The notes below the pieces were generated by a model, which did no database searches, was not told where the DNA came from, and saw nothing but the letters and a program-made list of their open reading frames with translations. The translations under genes and the position numbers were made by a program. Of a stretch of DNA of 64,000 bases, positions 24,908-33,265 are shown piece by piece. Source of the stretch: Massilia sp. TS11 (GTDB lineage Bacteria; Pseudomonadota; Gammaproteobacteria; Burkholderiales; Burkholderiaceae_D); the NCBI RefSeq assembly GCF_022012445.1, contig NZ_JAKLTS010000001.1, forward strand, positions 62,001-126,000, given 5' to 3'. The first letter of the stretch is position 1. Each line of letters opens with the position of its first letter.

Positions 24908-27868
24908 TTAGTCGGCGCGCGTGTGCACCTGGACCAGCGGCTCGCTGCTGACCGGCGGGACCGGCTTGCGCTCACGCGGCACACGGACCGGCGGCACGGA
25001 CTGGGCAGCGGCTTCCTTGGCAGCACGCAGTTTTTCCGGATCGGTCGTGGCCATGGTCAGGCCGGCGGCGGCCAGCACCGCATTCAGATCGGCCGGGGCC
25101 GCTGCTTGCACGGGTGCGGGCTCGAGATTGAGCGCAGCCTGGACGGGCGCCGGCGATTCGAGCACCGGGGTGGCTTCCACCACCACCGGCGCAGCCTCCA
25201 CCACCGGAGCGGCTTCATGCGCCAGCGGCGCAGCTTCCGCCACCGGAGCGGCTTCAGGCGCTGCGGGTGCAGCTTCGGCCACCGGAGCGGCTTCGGCCGC
25301 CGGGGCAGGCTCGGCCACCGGGGCAGGCTCGGCCACCGGGGCAGGCTCGGCCACCGGGGCGGCATCGGCCACGCTGGCGGCTTCCACCACCGGTGCCGAA
25401 ATGACGACATCATCGGCGGCGCTCGGCGCCGGTGCGGCTTGCGCGGTCACCACGGCAGCCGGGGCTTCCACTGCCGATTCCACAGCGACCATCACCGGCG
25501 TTGCGGCCGGAGCCGGTTCCACCAGCTCGGCGGCTTCGGCACCCTCGGCTTCGCCCTCGGCGCCGTCGGCGCTTTCCACGCCGCTCAGTTCGGCCTGGTC
25601 GCGGTCGCGTCGATTGCGGTTACGGCCGCCACGACGGCGGCGGCGGCGCGGCTCGCCTTCACCTTCGACCACTTCGACGATTTCCTCGCCGTTCGGGCCA
25701 ATGGTGGTGATGGTTTTCGGCACGGCCGGGGCCTCTGCCTGTTCCGGACCGGCATTCGCCACCAGGGCGGCGGCGACGGCTTCTTCCGGTTTGGCCTCGG
25801 CGGCCGGCTGCTGGACGCGCGGCTCACGCGGCTCACGCGGTTCGCGCGGCTTGCGTTCGCCACGTTCGGCACGCTCGCCACGTTCAGCGCGTTCGCCACG
25901 TTCCGGACGTTCGGCCTTAGCGGCCTGTTCCGGTTTGGCCGATTCGGCGCCCTCGCGCTGCGGCTTGTTGCGCTGGCGGCGGTTTTCACCTTCGGGCTTG
26001 GCCGTCACCTCGTCCTTGGCCTGCTCATCACGCTCGCCACGGCCACGGCCGTTACGGCCGCGCTGACGCTGACCACGGTTGCCGCGTTCGCCACGCTCGC
26101 CAGCTTCCTTCTTGGCCGGGGCCGCTTCGGGAGCGGCGACGACCGCTTCCGGCTTCTTGCGGAAGAAACCAAACAGGCGGCTGAAGAAACCTTCCTCCTC
26201 GACCGGGGCGGCGACCACTTCGGCGGCCTTGGGGGCTTCGACGCGGTCCACCATCGGCGCCGGCTGGGCCGGAGTGATGCTCTTGACCACGGCTTCCTGG
26301 CGCGGCTTGGCTTCTTCCTTCTGGCGCTTGCTGAAGGCCATGTCGGTGTCGGCCTGTTCTGCCAGCGTGTAGGACGCGGCCTGCAGTTCCAGACGCGGAT
26401 CGTCGTGCTTGATGCGCTCGAGCTTGTAGTGCGGGGTTTCCAGATGCTTGTTCGGCACCAGGGTGACCGAGATGCGGTGGCGGTTCTCGATCTTCATCAC
26501 TTCGCCGCGTTTCTCGTTCAGCAGGAAGGCGGCCACATCGACCGGCACCTGGACGTGAATCGTGGCGGTGTTTTCCTTCATCGCCTCTTCCTGGATGATG
26601 CGCAGCACCTGCAGGGCCGAGGACTCAGCGTCGCGGATGTGGCCGGTGCCCGAGCAGCGCGGGCAGGCCACGTGGCTGCCTTCCGACAGCGAGGGGCGCA
26701 GGCGCTGACGCGACAGCTCCATCAGGCCGAAGCGCGAAATCTTGCCCATCTGGACACGCGCGCGGTCGTGGTGCAGGGCGTCCTTCAGACGCTGCTCGAC
26801 TTCGCGCTGGTTCTTGGCCACTTCCATGTCGATGAAGTCGATCACGATCAGGCCGCCCAGGTCGCGCAGACGCAGCTGGCGCGCCACTTCATCGGCCGCT
26901 TCACAGTTGGTGTGGAAGGCCGTCGTCTCGATGTCGGTGCCGCGCGTGGCACGGGCCGAGTTGACGTCGACCGAGACCAGGGCCTCGGTGTGGTCGATCA
27001 CGATCGCGCCGCCCGAGGGCAGGGGCACGACGCGCGAATAGGCCGTCTCGATCTGGTGTTCAATCTGGAAACGCGAGAACAGGGGCACGTCGTCGCTGTA
27101 GCGCTTGACGCGGTGAACCATGTCCGGCATCACATGGCTCATGAACTGGTGTGCCTGTTCATAGATCGTGTCGGTATCGATCAGGATCTCGCCGATATCG
27201 GGCTGGAAGTAGTCGCGGATGGCGCGGATCACGAGCGAGGATTCCTGGTAGATCAGGAAGGCGCCCGAGGCCGACTTGGCGGCGCCTTCGATGGCGCGCC
27301 ACAGTTGCATCAGATAGTTCAGGTCCCACTGCAGTTCTTCGACCGTGCGGCCGATGCCTGCGGTGCGGGCGATCACGGACATGCCGCCGGGGATGTCCAG
27401 CTTGTCCATGGTTTCGCGCAGTTCCTGGCGTTCTTCGCCTTCGACGCGGCGCGAGACGCCGCCGCCACGCGGATTATTCGGCATCAGCACCAGGTAGCGG
27501 CCGGCCAGGGAGATGAAGGAGGTGAGTGCGGCGCCTTTGTTGCCGCGCTCCTCTTTCTCCACCTGCACCATGATTTCCTGGCCTTCGCGCAGGGCTTCCT
27601 TGATGGAGGCGGTGCGCACGTCCACGCCTTCGCGGAAGTAGGTGCGGGCCACTTCCTTGAACGGCAGGAAGCCGTGGCGGTCTTCGCCGTAATTGACGAA
27701 GCAGGCTTCGAGCGAGGGCTCGATGCGCGTGATCACGCCCTTGTAGATATTGGATTTGCGTTGCTCGCGCCCGGCCGTCTCGATATCGATATCGATCAGG
27801 CGCTGGCCGTCAACGATGGCGACGCGCAATTCTTCCTGCTGCGTCGCGTTGAACAACATGCGTTTCAT
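24908..27868 (-). CDS. rne: Ribonuclease E
   Basis: This 986-residue endoribonuclease begins MKRMLFNATQQEELRVAIVDG. The S1 RNA-binding domain (about residues 35-120) contains SNIYKGVITRIEPSLEACFV; the catalytic DNase I-like domain has aspartates in IVIDHTEALVSVDVNSA and GLIVIDFIDMEV; the Zn-link is CPRCSGTGHI near residue 400. From about residue 510 onwards the protein is the low-complexity scaffold typical of RNase E: Arg/Glu-rich tracts that can bind RNA, then PVAEAAPVAEP-type repeats, and a short conserved-looking basic end. It organises the degradosome and processes rRNA, tRNA and mRNA. GGAG precedes the ATG. The divergent neighbour is rluC, as in many proteobacteria. Confidence 0.96.
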   Translation of the reverse strand: MKRMLFNATQQEELRVAIVDGQRLIDIDIETAGREQRKSNIYKGVITRIEPSLEACFVNYGEDRHGFLPFKEVARTYFREGVDVRTASIKEALREGQEIMVQVEKEERGNKGAALTSFISLAGRYLVLMPNNPRGGGVSRRVEGEERQELRETMDKLDIPGGMSVIARTAGIGRTVEELQWDLNYLMQLWRAIEGAAKSASGAFLIYQESSLVIRAIRDYFQPDIGEILIDTDTIYEQAHQFMSHVMPDMVHRVKRYSDDVPLFSRFQIEHQIETAYSRVVPLPSGGAIVIDHTEALVSVDVNSARATRGTDIETTAFHTNCEAADEVARQLRLRDLGGLIVIDFIDMEVAKNQREVEQRLKDALHHDRARVQMGKISRFGLMELSRQRLRPSLSEGSHVACPRCSGTGHIRDAESSALQVLRIIQEEAMKENTATIHVQVPVDVAAFLLNEKRGEVMKIENRHRISVTLVPNKHLETPHYKLERIKHDDPRLELQAASYTLAEQADTDMAFSKRQKEEAKPRQEAVVKSITPAQPAPMVDRVEAPKAAEVVAAPVEEEGFFSRLFGFFRKKPEAVVAAPEAAPAKKEAGERGERGNRGQRQRGRNGRGRGERDEQAKDEVTAKPEGENRRQRNKPQREGAESAKPEQAAKAERPERGERAERGERAERGERKPREPREPREPRVQQPAAEAKPEEAVAAALVANAGPEQAEAPAVPKTITTIGPNGEEIVEVVEGEGEPRRRRRRGGRNRNRRDRDQAELSGVESADGAEGEAEGAEAAELVEPAPAATPVMVAVESAVEAPAAVVTAQAAPAPSAADDVVISAPVVEAASVADAAPVAEPAPVAEPAPVAEPAPAAEAAPVAEAAPAAPEAAPVAEAAPLAHEAAPVVEAAPVVVEATPVLESPAPVQAALNLEPAPVQAAAPADLNAVLAAAGLTMATTDPEKLRAAKEAAAQSVPPVRVPRERKPVPPVSSEPLVQVHTRAD

Positions 27869-28401
27869 TGTGTACTCCGCGGCCTCGAGGGCCGTTCAAG
27901 CCACCGGTGAGGGTGGCAGGACCAGTTGGAGTACGCCGGAGAGACAACGCGGGAGGTGGGTATGCCTTGACGCACGGCCAGACCGCTGAAAAAGCGGCCA
28001 CCGTGACGGGGCGCAGACGGGCCAATCGTCAAACCGAGTGATAACAACAATCCTGCGATATCCCCGCCACAGGCAGGGGCGCACATCCGGCCAGCCCGAA
28101 GGCGGCCTGGGGCGCGATCGCGAAAACGGCAAGCGTTATCGGCGCCATCAACCCGGCGAGCCCACCAAACAGGCGCGCTTGCCGGTACTTTATCCTTACA
28201 ATTCCTCGCGTAAGCTCATCAACTCTGCGACCTTACCGATGACAACTGTGGCTGGCACCTGGCTGGACGCAGGGAGGGGCGTACTTGTTTTCCATCAAAT
28301 TTGCAAATGGCGAGGCCGATGGACAGGCCCCCGTGTAAAATATCGTTCTAATTCTTACACTAGCAGAGGTTTCACCGCCGCCTGTCGATTATATATTCAA
28401 A
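27869..28401. promoter_or_regulatory. rne leader and divergent rne/rluC control region
   Basis: A 533-base non-coding interval between divergent rne and rluC. In enterobacteria the rne mRNA has a long structured leader that mediates autoregulation; a leader of similar length would fit here, but the fold was not computed. On the plus side TAAAAT at 28336-28341 is a possible -10 for rluC, placed within an inverted repeat GTGTAA (28333-28338) / TTACAC (28355-28360). No gene was recognised. Confidence 0.4.
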
Positions 28402-29433
28402 ATGAAGGACTTAGAGAGAATTTCTGGGAAGACTGGCCAAACGGCAACGCAATCTCCGGTCCTGCCACAAGTCCAGCTGCTCACCATTGGTGAAGAAGAC
28501 GCTGGCCAACGAATCGACAACTTCCTGATGCGCGTGTGCAAAGGCGTGCCCAAGAGCCACGTCTACCGCATCCTGCGCTCGGGCGAAGTGCGCGTGAACA
28601 AAGGCCGTATCGACCAGACCTATCGGCTGGCCGAGGGCGACGTGGTGCGCGTGCCTCCGATCAGAATTGCTGAAAAAGAAAGTTCCGGCGCCGCCCCGGC
28701 CGGCAGTTTCCCCATCCTGTTCGAGGACGCGCATCTGCTCATCATCGACAAACCGGCCGGCGTGGCAGTGCACGGCGGCTCCGGCGTGTCCTACGGCGTG
28801 ATCGAGCAATTGCGCGCCGCCCGGCCCGAGGCCAAGTTCCTCGAGCTGGTGCACCGGCTCGACCGCGAGACCTCGGGTTTGTTGCTGCTGGCCAAAAAAC
28901 GCAGCGCCTTAACCAATTTGCATGATCAGATGCGCGACGGCTTGACCGACAAACGTTATCTGACGATGGTAAAGGGCGACTGGCAGGACCAGCGCCGCCA
29001 CATTAAGTTGCCACTTCACAAATATTCAACGCCCGATGGCGAGCGGCGCGTGGTGGTGCAGGCGGGCGGCCAGGCCTCGCACACGGTGTTCAACCTGATC
29101 CGCCGCTGGCCCGGCTACGCCTTGCTGGAGGCCGAGCTGAAGACCGGGCGCACGCACCAGATTCGCGTACATCTGTCATCGTCTGGTTTTCCTATCCTAG
29201 GTGACGATAAATACGGCGACTTCGCGCTGAACAAAGCCTTACAAAAAGCCGAAGGCCAGCGCGTGGCCCTGAAGCGCATGTTCCTGCATGCCTACAAAAT
29301 CACCTTCACGCATCCGGCGACTGGCGAAAAGATGACGGTAAGCGCCAAGCTGCCCGAAGAATGCGAGCGCTTCGTCGCCAGCCTGGGCAGCGACAAGGCC
29401 CAAGCCCCAGCGAAGCCGAAGTACGAGTCGTAG
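28402..29433 (+). CDS. rluC: 23S rRNA pseudouridine synthase RluC
   Basis: This 343-residue RluA-family enzyme has an N-terminal S4 RNA-binding domain (QRIDNFLMRVCKGVPKSHVYRILR) and a catalytic domain with the active-site aspartate in LVHRLDRETSGLLLLAK, plus IIDKPAGVAVHGGSG and KTGRTHQIRVHLSSSGFPILGD. It modifies U955, U2504 and U2580 of 23S rRNA in E. coli. The ribosome-binding site is poor and the exact start within the first 20 codons is uncertain. Its TAG stop codon is part of a dispersed palindromic repeat that starts at 29430. Confidence 0.94.
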   Translation: MKDLERISGKTGQTATQSPVLPQVQLLTIGEEDAGQRIDNFLMRVCKGVPKSHVYRILRSGEVRVNKGRIDQTYRLAEGDVVRVPPIRIAEKESSGAAPAGSFPILFEDAHLLIIDKPAGVAVHGGSGVSYGVIEQLRAARPEAKFLELVHRLDRETSGLLLLAKKRSALTNLHDQMRDGLTDKRYLTMVKGDWQDQRRHIKLPLHKYSTPDGERRVVVQAGGQASHTVFNLIRRWPGYALLEAELKTGRTHQIRVHLSSSGFPILGDDKYGDFALNKALQKAEGQRVALKRMFLHAYKITFTHPATGEKMTVSAKLPEECERFVASLGSDKAQAPAKPKYES

Positions 29434-29452
29434 GGCGGGTCTTTAGACCCGC
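29430..29452. repeat. Dispersed palindromic repeat, copy 1
   Basis: GTAGGGCGGGTCT-TT-AGACCCGC: 8-bp perfect arms (29435-29442, 29445-29452) with the outer GTAGG extension on the left. The same unit occurs in the opposite orientation at 52238-52260, where the 12-base end has been multiplied into a tandem array. The left arm includes the rluC stop codon. Confidence 0.75.
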
Positions 29453-29831
29453 GCATCGCCGCGAACACCCACGTGCCGGCCCATATCCCAACCGTCCCGG
29501 CGCATGTCCGGTCCGATACGCGTCCCGAAAGCAAAGCGAGCTCTACCGCAAAGACGCACTCAAAGCACAAGTCAACCAGATCGGCTGACAAATAAATGGC
29601 TCGCCAAGCCGTTTAGCTAAGCGGCCCAGCCACTCCCACTTTAAGCGCGCGGGAAGGACGGTCATTTAAACCCGTGCCCACCCGCGCTCCCATGCCAAAA
29701 ATGCACCCATGCAAAAAAGCGCACGCCGCGCTCGCCAACCGGCCTGAAAACCGTCAAAATCACACCAAAGCCTGCGGCCGAACAACACCGCTTTGAAAAG
29801 CGAGCGGCCAGCCCCAACCATTGCAGTAGAA
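29453..29831. other. Non-coding spacer between rluC and the HAD phosphatase gene
   Basis: About 380 bases follow the palindromic repeat. Several short open frames exist on both strands but none shows protein-like composition or a ribosome-binding site. No terminator with a T tract was found, so read-through from rluC into the downstream three-gene operon is possible. Confidence 0.5.
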
Positions 29832-30491
29832 ATGCCAAGAAAACAATTTGATCTGATCGTCTTTGACTGGGACGGTACGCTGATGGACAGCACTTCGACG
29901 ATCGTGCGCTGCATCCAAGCCGCCGCGCGCGACCTCGGCCTGCCCATTCCCAACGAAGATGCCGCCTCCCACGTGATCGGTCTCGGCCTGCACGAAGCGA
30001 TGCAAGTGGCGATGCCCGGCCTCGAGGCCAGTATGTACCCCCGGCTAGTCGAGCGATATCGCTACCATTACCTGTCAAAAGACCACGAACTGACGCTATT
30101 TAAAGGCGTGGAGCCGATGCTGCAGGAGCTGTCCCAAGACGGCTACTTTCTCGCCGTCGCCACCGGCAAAAGCCGGGTAGGCCTGAACCGCGCGATGAGC
30201 GCCGTCGGCGTAATGTCCCTGTTCGACGCCACCCGCTGCGCCGACGAGACCTTTTCCAAGCCCCACCCCGCCATGTTGCAAGAGCTGACGCGCGAGTTGG
30301 GCCAGGACCTGCGCCGCACCGTGATGATTGGCGACACCACCCACGACCTGCAAATGGCCAACAACGCCGGCGCCGCCGGCATCGCCGTGCGCTACGGCGC
30401 CCACCCGGGCGAGCATCTGGACAGTTGCGCCCCGATCTTCTCGGCCGGCACCGTGGCCGAGCTGCACGCCTGGCTGAGCGAGAACGCCTGA
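29832..30491 (+). CDS. HAD-superfamily phosphatase (Gph-like, subfamily IA)
   Basis: This 219-residue hydrolase has HAD motif I FDLIVFDWDGTLMDST with the nucleophilic aspartate, motif II in LAVATGKSRVGL, motif III lysine in TFSKPHPAML, and motif IV MIGDTTHDLQMANNAGA. The helical cap lies between motifs I and II, as in phosphoglycolate phosphatases. The substrate cannot be fixed; this gene downstream of rluC is conserved in Betaproteobacteria. The start at 29832 (MPRKQFDL) begins right at the fold; an ATG 13 codons upstream adds an unconvincing tail. Its stop overlaps the start of the Rieske gene. Confidence 0.88.
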   Translation: MPRKQFDLIVFDWDGTLMDSTSTIVRCIQAAARDLGLPIPNEDAASHVIGLGLHEAMQVAMPGLEASMYPRLVERYRYHYLSKDHELTLFKGVEPMLQELSQDGYFLAVATGKSRVGLNRAMSAVGVMSLFDATRCADETFSKPHPAMLQELTRELGQDLRRTVMIGDTTHDLQMANNAGAAGIAVRYGAHPGEHLDSCAPIFSAGTVAELHAWLSENA

Positions 30492-30859
30492 TGAGCGACG
30501 CCCTGTACATCTGCGCGTCCGAAGCGGTGGCCGAAGGGGGGAAGGGCGTCCGTTTCCCTGTCACAGCATTTGGCGACGCCGCCACCGGATTCGTGGTGCG
30601 CTACGACGGCCAGGTGCGCGGTTATCTGAACCGCTGTGCCCACGTGCCCATCGAGTTGGACTGGAATGAAGGCGACTTCTTCGAATCCAGCGGCTTGTAC
30701 ATCATGTGCTCGACCCACGGCGCCATCTACGTGCCCGAAACCGGCCACTGCGCGGGCGGCCCCTGCAAAGGCGGACGCCTGCGACCGATTGCCGTGCACG
30801 AAGCCGACGGCAAAATCTACTGGACACCTGACGAATACATCCGTCCCCCACAAGCCTGA
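30491..30859 (+). CDS. Rieske [2Fe-2S] ferredoxin-like protein
   Basis: This 122-residue protein contains the two Rieske ligand motifs: C-x-H in NRCAHVPIEL and C-x-x-H in YIMCSTHGAIYVP, with GGPCKGGRLRPI completing the fold. There is no signal peptide or membrane segment, so it is a soluble ferredoxin-like electron carrier or oxygenase component. Its ATG overlaps the stop of the HAD phosphatase gene (TGATGA), and the S49 peptidase gene follows 5 bases after its stop. This rluC/HAD/Rieske/S49 order recurs in Betaproteobacteria; the partner protein is unknown. Confidence 0.9.
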   Translation: MSDALYICASEAVAEGGKGVRFPVTAFGDAATGFVVRYDGQVRGYLNRCAHVPIELDWNEGDFFESSGLYIMCSTHGAIYVPETGHCAGGPCKGGRLRPIAVHEADGKIYWTPDEYIRPPQA

Positions 30860-30864
30860 TCGCC

Positions 30865-31851
30865 ATGAACGAAGACCTGCCGACCGCCGAGACGCCCAAG
30901 GAGCCCAGCCGGGCGAACTGGGAGCGCGAGACCCTTGAAAAGCTCGTGTTTGCCACCGTGCGCGAGCAGCAGGCAGCACGGCGCTGGAGCATCTTCTTCA
31001 AACTGACCTTCTTAGGCCTGCTTTTCCTCGCCATCTACAGCTATTTTGATCTGCACTGGTTCGGCGGCGACGCCGACGCCGTGGGCCGACACACCGCCCT
31101 GATCGAAATCCACGGCAGTATCGAGTCCGAAGGTTCCGGCTCGGCCGCGGCCGTCATCCCGTCCTTGAACAAAGCCTTCGGCGACAGCGGCTCGGTCGCG
31201 ATTGTCCTGCACATCAACAGTCCGGGCGGCAGCCCGGTGCAGGCCGGCATGATCGTCGACGAGATCTGGCGCCTGCGCAAAGGCTATCCAAACAAGCCGG
31301 TATATGTGGTGGTGGATGAGATCTGCGCTTCAGGCGGCTACTACATCGCCGCCGCCGCCGACAGAATTTACGTGAACAAAGCCAGCATTGTCGGCTCCGT
31401 TGGCGTGCTGATGGACGGTTTTGGCTTCACCGGCACGATGGAAAAGCTGGGTGTCGAGCGCCGCCTGCTGACGGCCGGCGCCAACAAAGGCTTCCTCGAT
31501 CCGTTCAGCCCCCAGTCAGAAAAACACAAGGCCCACGCCCAGGCGATGCTGGACGAAATTCACCAGCAGTTCATCCAGGTGGTGCGCACCGGGCGCGGCA
31601 AGCGCCTGAAGGAAACTCCAGACATGTTCTCCGGCCTGTTCTGGACCGGCGCCAAAGCCGTGGACATGGGCCTGGCCGACGGCTTCGGCACGGTCGACAG
31701 CGTGGCACGCGATGTGGCCAAAGCTGAAGACATCATCGACTACACCCAGCATGAGAATCTGCCTGAGCGCGTGCTGAAGAAATTTGGCGCGGCGGTTGGG
31801 GCGGGTGCAATCAAATCCCTGCAATCGGCGCCCGCACCATTGTTAAAGTAA
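30865..31851 (+). CDS. sppA: S49 family signal peptide peptidase (SppA-like)
   Basis: This 328-residue short-form SppA has one N-terminal transmembrane anchor (WSIFFKLTFLGLLFLAIYSYF, about residues 40-60). The S49 catalytic serine is in EICASGGYYIAAAADRIY and the lysine base in VGSVGVLMDGFGFTGTMEKLGV; SIVLHINSPGGSPVQ-like AIVLHINSPGGSPVQAG is the substrate-binding turn. It degrades released signal peptides and membrane proteins from the periplasmic face. It closes the HAD-Rieske-sppA operon. No terminator hairpin is obvious after it; the next 540 bases contain only one small gene. Confidence 0.93.
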   Translation: MNEDLPTAETPKEPSRANWERETLEKLVFATVREQQAARRWSIFFKLTFLGLLFLAIYSYFDLHWFGGDADAVGRHTALIEIHGSIESEGSGSAAAVIPSLNKAFGDSGSVAIVLHINSPGGSPVQAGMIVDEIWRLRKGYPNKPVYVVVDEICASGGYYIAAAADRIYVNKASIVGSVGVLMDGFGFTGTMEKLGVERRLLTAGANKGFLDPFSPQSEKHKAHAQAMLDEIHQQFIQVVRTGRGKRLKETPDMFSGLFWTGAKAVDMGLADGFGTVDSVARDVAKAEDIIDYTQHENLPERVLKKFGAAVGAGAIKSLQSAPAPLLK

Positions 31852-31862
31852 GGCTTGGCTAT

Positions 31863-32093
31863 CTATACGTCTTGCTTGAGATGAAATCTACCACCCATGA
31901 GCCACGTAATGTAATTGGGTTCGCTTGAGTCGGGTTGTGTCGCGCATTGGTTTTGAGATGGCGTACCTGCCCGCCAGCGGAGCAGTGCAAGTCGATAAGT
32001 CAATTGTGCCACGTGAGCACGCGCAAGCCACCTCTTCTCCTGATTGTGGATTTCGCTGAGCGCGGTCTTTGCGGCTAAGCGGATCGGTGTCAT
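31863..32093 (-). CDS. Small conserved protein next to cysC (family member B)
   Basis: This 76-residue protein starts at the ATG at 32093, with AAAGG 7 bases upstream; an ATG at 32117 is an alternative. No known domain was recognised. Its C-terminal half aligns without gaps to the 67-residue protein at 24517-24720 (LALxRWR, 19 residues, Y-x-x-W-L, F at +9, D at +14), so the two are paralogues. It converges on sppA and is divergent from the second cysC. Its base composition is closer to the island than to sppA. Confidence 0.55.
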   Translation of the reverse strand: MTPIRLAAKTALSEIHNQEKRWLARAHVAQLTYRLALLRWRAGTPSQNQCATQPDSSEPNYITWLMGGRFHLKQDV

Positions 32094-32390
32094 CACAGCG
32101 CCTTTGCGAAAATTCATCCGGAGTAGATCAATTCTCCGTATTTCCTAGTTCTTGCTTAGGTATATTCCTACGACGATATTCAGTGTATTTCCTGTGGCGC
32201 GCTCTAGCCTAGTCTGCATTAAGACTCACGTAATGCAGTTCTCACCATTGTTTTTTCATCGTTATCATAATATTTAAAGTGCGTTGAGCGCTGGCGGCGC
32301 TGATTTGTATCGTCATGTATATCGGCCGGGTTTGCCGCAATCGCTCTGTTACAATTTCGGCGATAGCCGATGGGCAATTCTTGACGCAAT
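32094..32390. promoter_or_regulatory. AT-rich boundary of the glycan island, upstream of the second cysC
   Basis: The interval lies between divergent genes and is much richer in A+T than the DNA to its left, which marks the start of the accessory island. A short inverted repeat AGTCT-GCATTA-AGACT lies near 32213-32228. No strong promoter could be fixed, and no direct repeat or tRNA that would mark an integration site was seen. Confidence 0.4.
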
Positions 32391-33008
32391 ATGAGTGCAG
32401 CGAACTTGGTTTGGCATAAAGGAACGATCGAGCGGCCGAGTCGCGCTGTCGCTAACCAGCACGGCAGTGGCGTGATATGGCTGACCGGCCTTTCAGGGGC
32501 GGGGAAGTCGACCATCGCGAGCCGGGTCGAAGCAAGTCTGCACGCAAGTGGTTGCCGTACGTTCGTCCTGGATGGCGACAACCTTCGCCATGGCCTTTGT
32601 TCCGATCTCGGCTTTTCGACAGAGGACAGGCGTGAAAACGTGAGGCGGGTCGGCGAGGTGGCGCGGCTCTTTGTGGATGCGGGCCTGATTGTCATCGTCG
32701 CCTTGATTTCTCCGTTCAAATCCGACCGTGAGCGCGTTCGCCAGCTTTTTGGTGCGAATGAGTTTTTCGAGGTCTACTGCGATTGCGCTTTGGATGTGTG
32801 CGAAGCTCGTGATCCGAAAGGACTCTATAAGCGTGCGCGCGCTGGGGAAATACCGAATTTCACGGGACTGGCTTCGCCCTACGAGCCTCCCGATCATCCC
32901 GAACTGATCCTGAAGACCGCGTCGGCGACTTTGGAGCAATGCTCACAAGAAGTGGTTGGCTTGCTGCATAGATACGATGTGGTGCCCAATATTTCCGTGC
33001 TCCCTTGA
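32391..33008 (+). CDS. cysC: Adenylylsulfate (APS) kinase, copy 2, in the glycan island
   Basis: This 205-residue APS kinase has a roughly 27-residue N-terminal extension relative to copy 1. Walker A is [19 protein letters not shown]-binding FVLDGDNLRHGLCSDLGFS, RRENVRRVGEVARLF, ALISPFKSDRERVR and RDPKGLYKRARAGEIPNFTG are all intact, so it should make PAPS. It opens the island and is followed by a protein with a sulfotransferase-like head, while a true sulfotransferase gene lies about 11 kb downstream. A dedicated PAPS supply for glycan sulfation is the likely role (inference). It is clearly diverged from copy 1, so this is not a recent duplication. Confidence 0.93.
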   Translation: MSAANLVWHKGTIERPSRAVANQHGSGVIWLTGLSGAGKSTIASRVEASLHASGCRTFVLDGDNLRHGLCSDLGFSTEDRRENVRRVGEVARLFVDAGLIVIVALISPFKSDRERVRQLFGANEFFEVYCDCALDVCEARDPKGLYKRARAGEIPNFTGLASPYEPPDHPELILKTASATLEQCSQEVVGLLHRYDVVPNISVLP

Positions 33009-33265
33009 TCCCGTGTAGTGCTTGGCCGTGACGGACGCCGGCCGCATCCGTGGCGCGGACTATATTTACAATTCTGATCGCGTCATTCGCGATGCCATTG
33101 CTGGCTGCTGACATATTGCGACGGATATAGATAAAATTTCATGACTTGATGTGTCATTGGTAGCATTATTGCTTGTAAAATGACGTGCTCCGATAGGCCG
33201 TTGGCGGCAAGCCAATATCGGTGCTCGGCTGTCGCACTACATTTCTCGGAGTAGTATTGAATCGT
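33009..33265. promoter_or_regulatory. Upstream region of the coiled-coil gene
   Basis: AT-rich spacer of 257 bases after cysC copy 2. It contains several TAAAAT-like stretches (for example near 33133 and 33175) but no -35/-10 pair of good quality. GGAG at 33248-33251 sits 5 bases before a TTG codon at 33257 and 14 before the ATG at 33266, which leaves the start of the next gene open. Confidence 0.3.

Noticed and set aside
24923..27910. 995-codon open frame opposite rne
   Set aside because: The product is a low-complexity His/Arg/Gly-rich sequence mirroring the Ala/Pro/Glu-rich RNase E; no ribosome-binding site or domain.
29453..29831. Small genes between rluC and the HAD phosphatase
   Set aside because: Open frames are short, overlap each other on both strands, lack ribosome-binding sites and show no protein-like composition.
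31863..32390. Integration site (tRNA end or direct repeats) at the left edge of the island
   Set aside because: No tRNA gene, integrase gene or matching direct repeat at the right edge could be recognised by eye.
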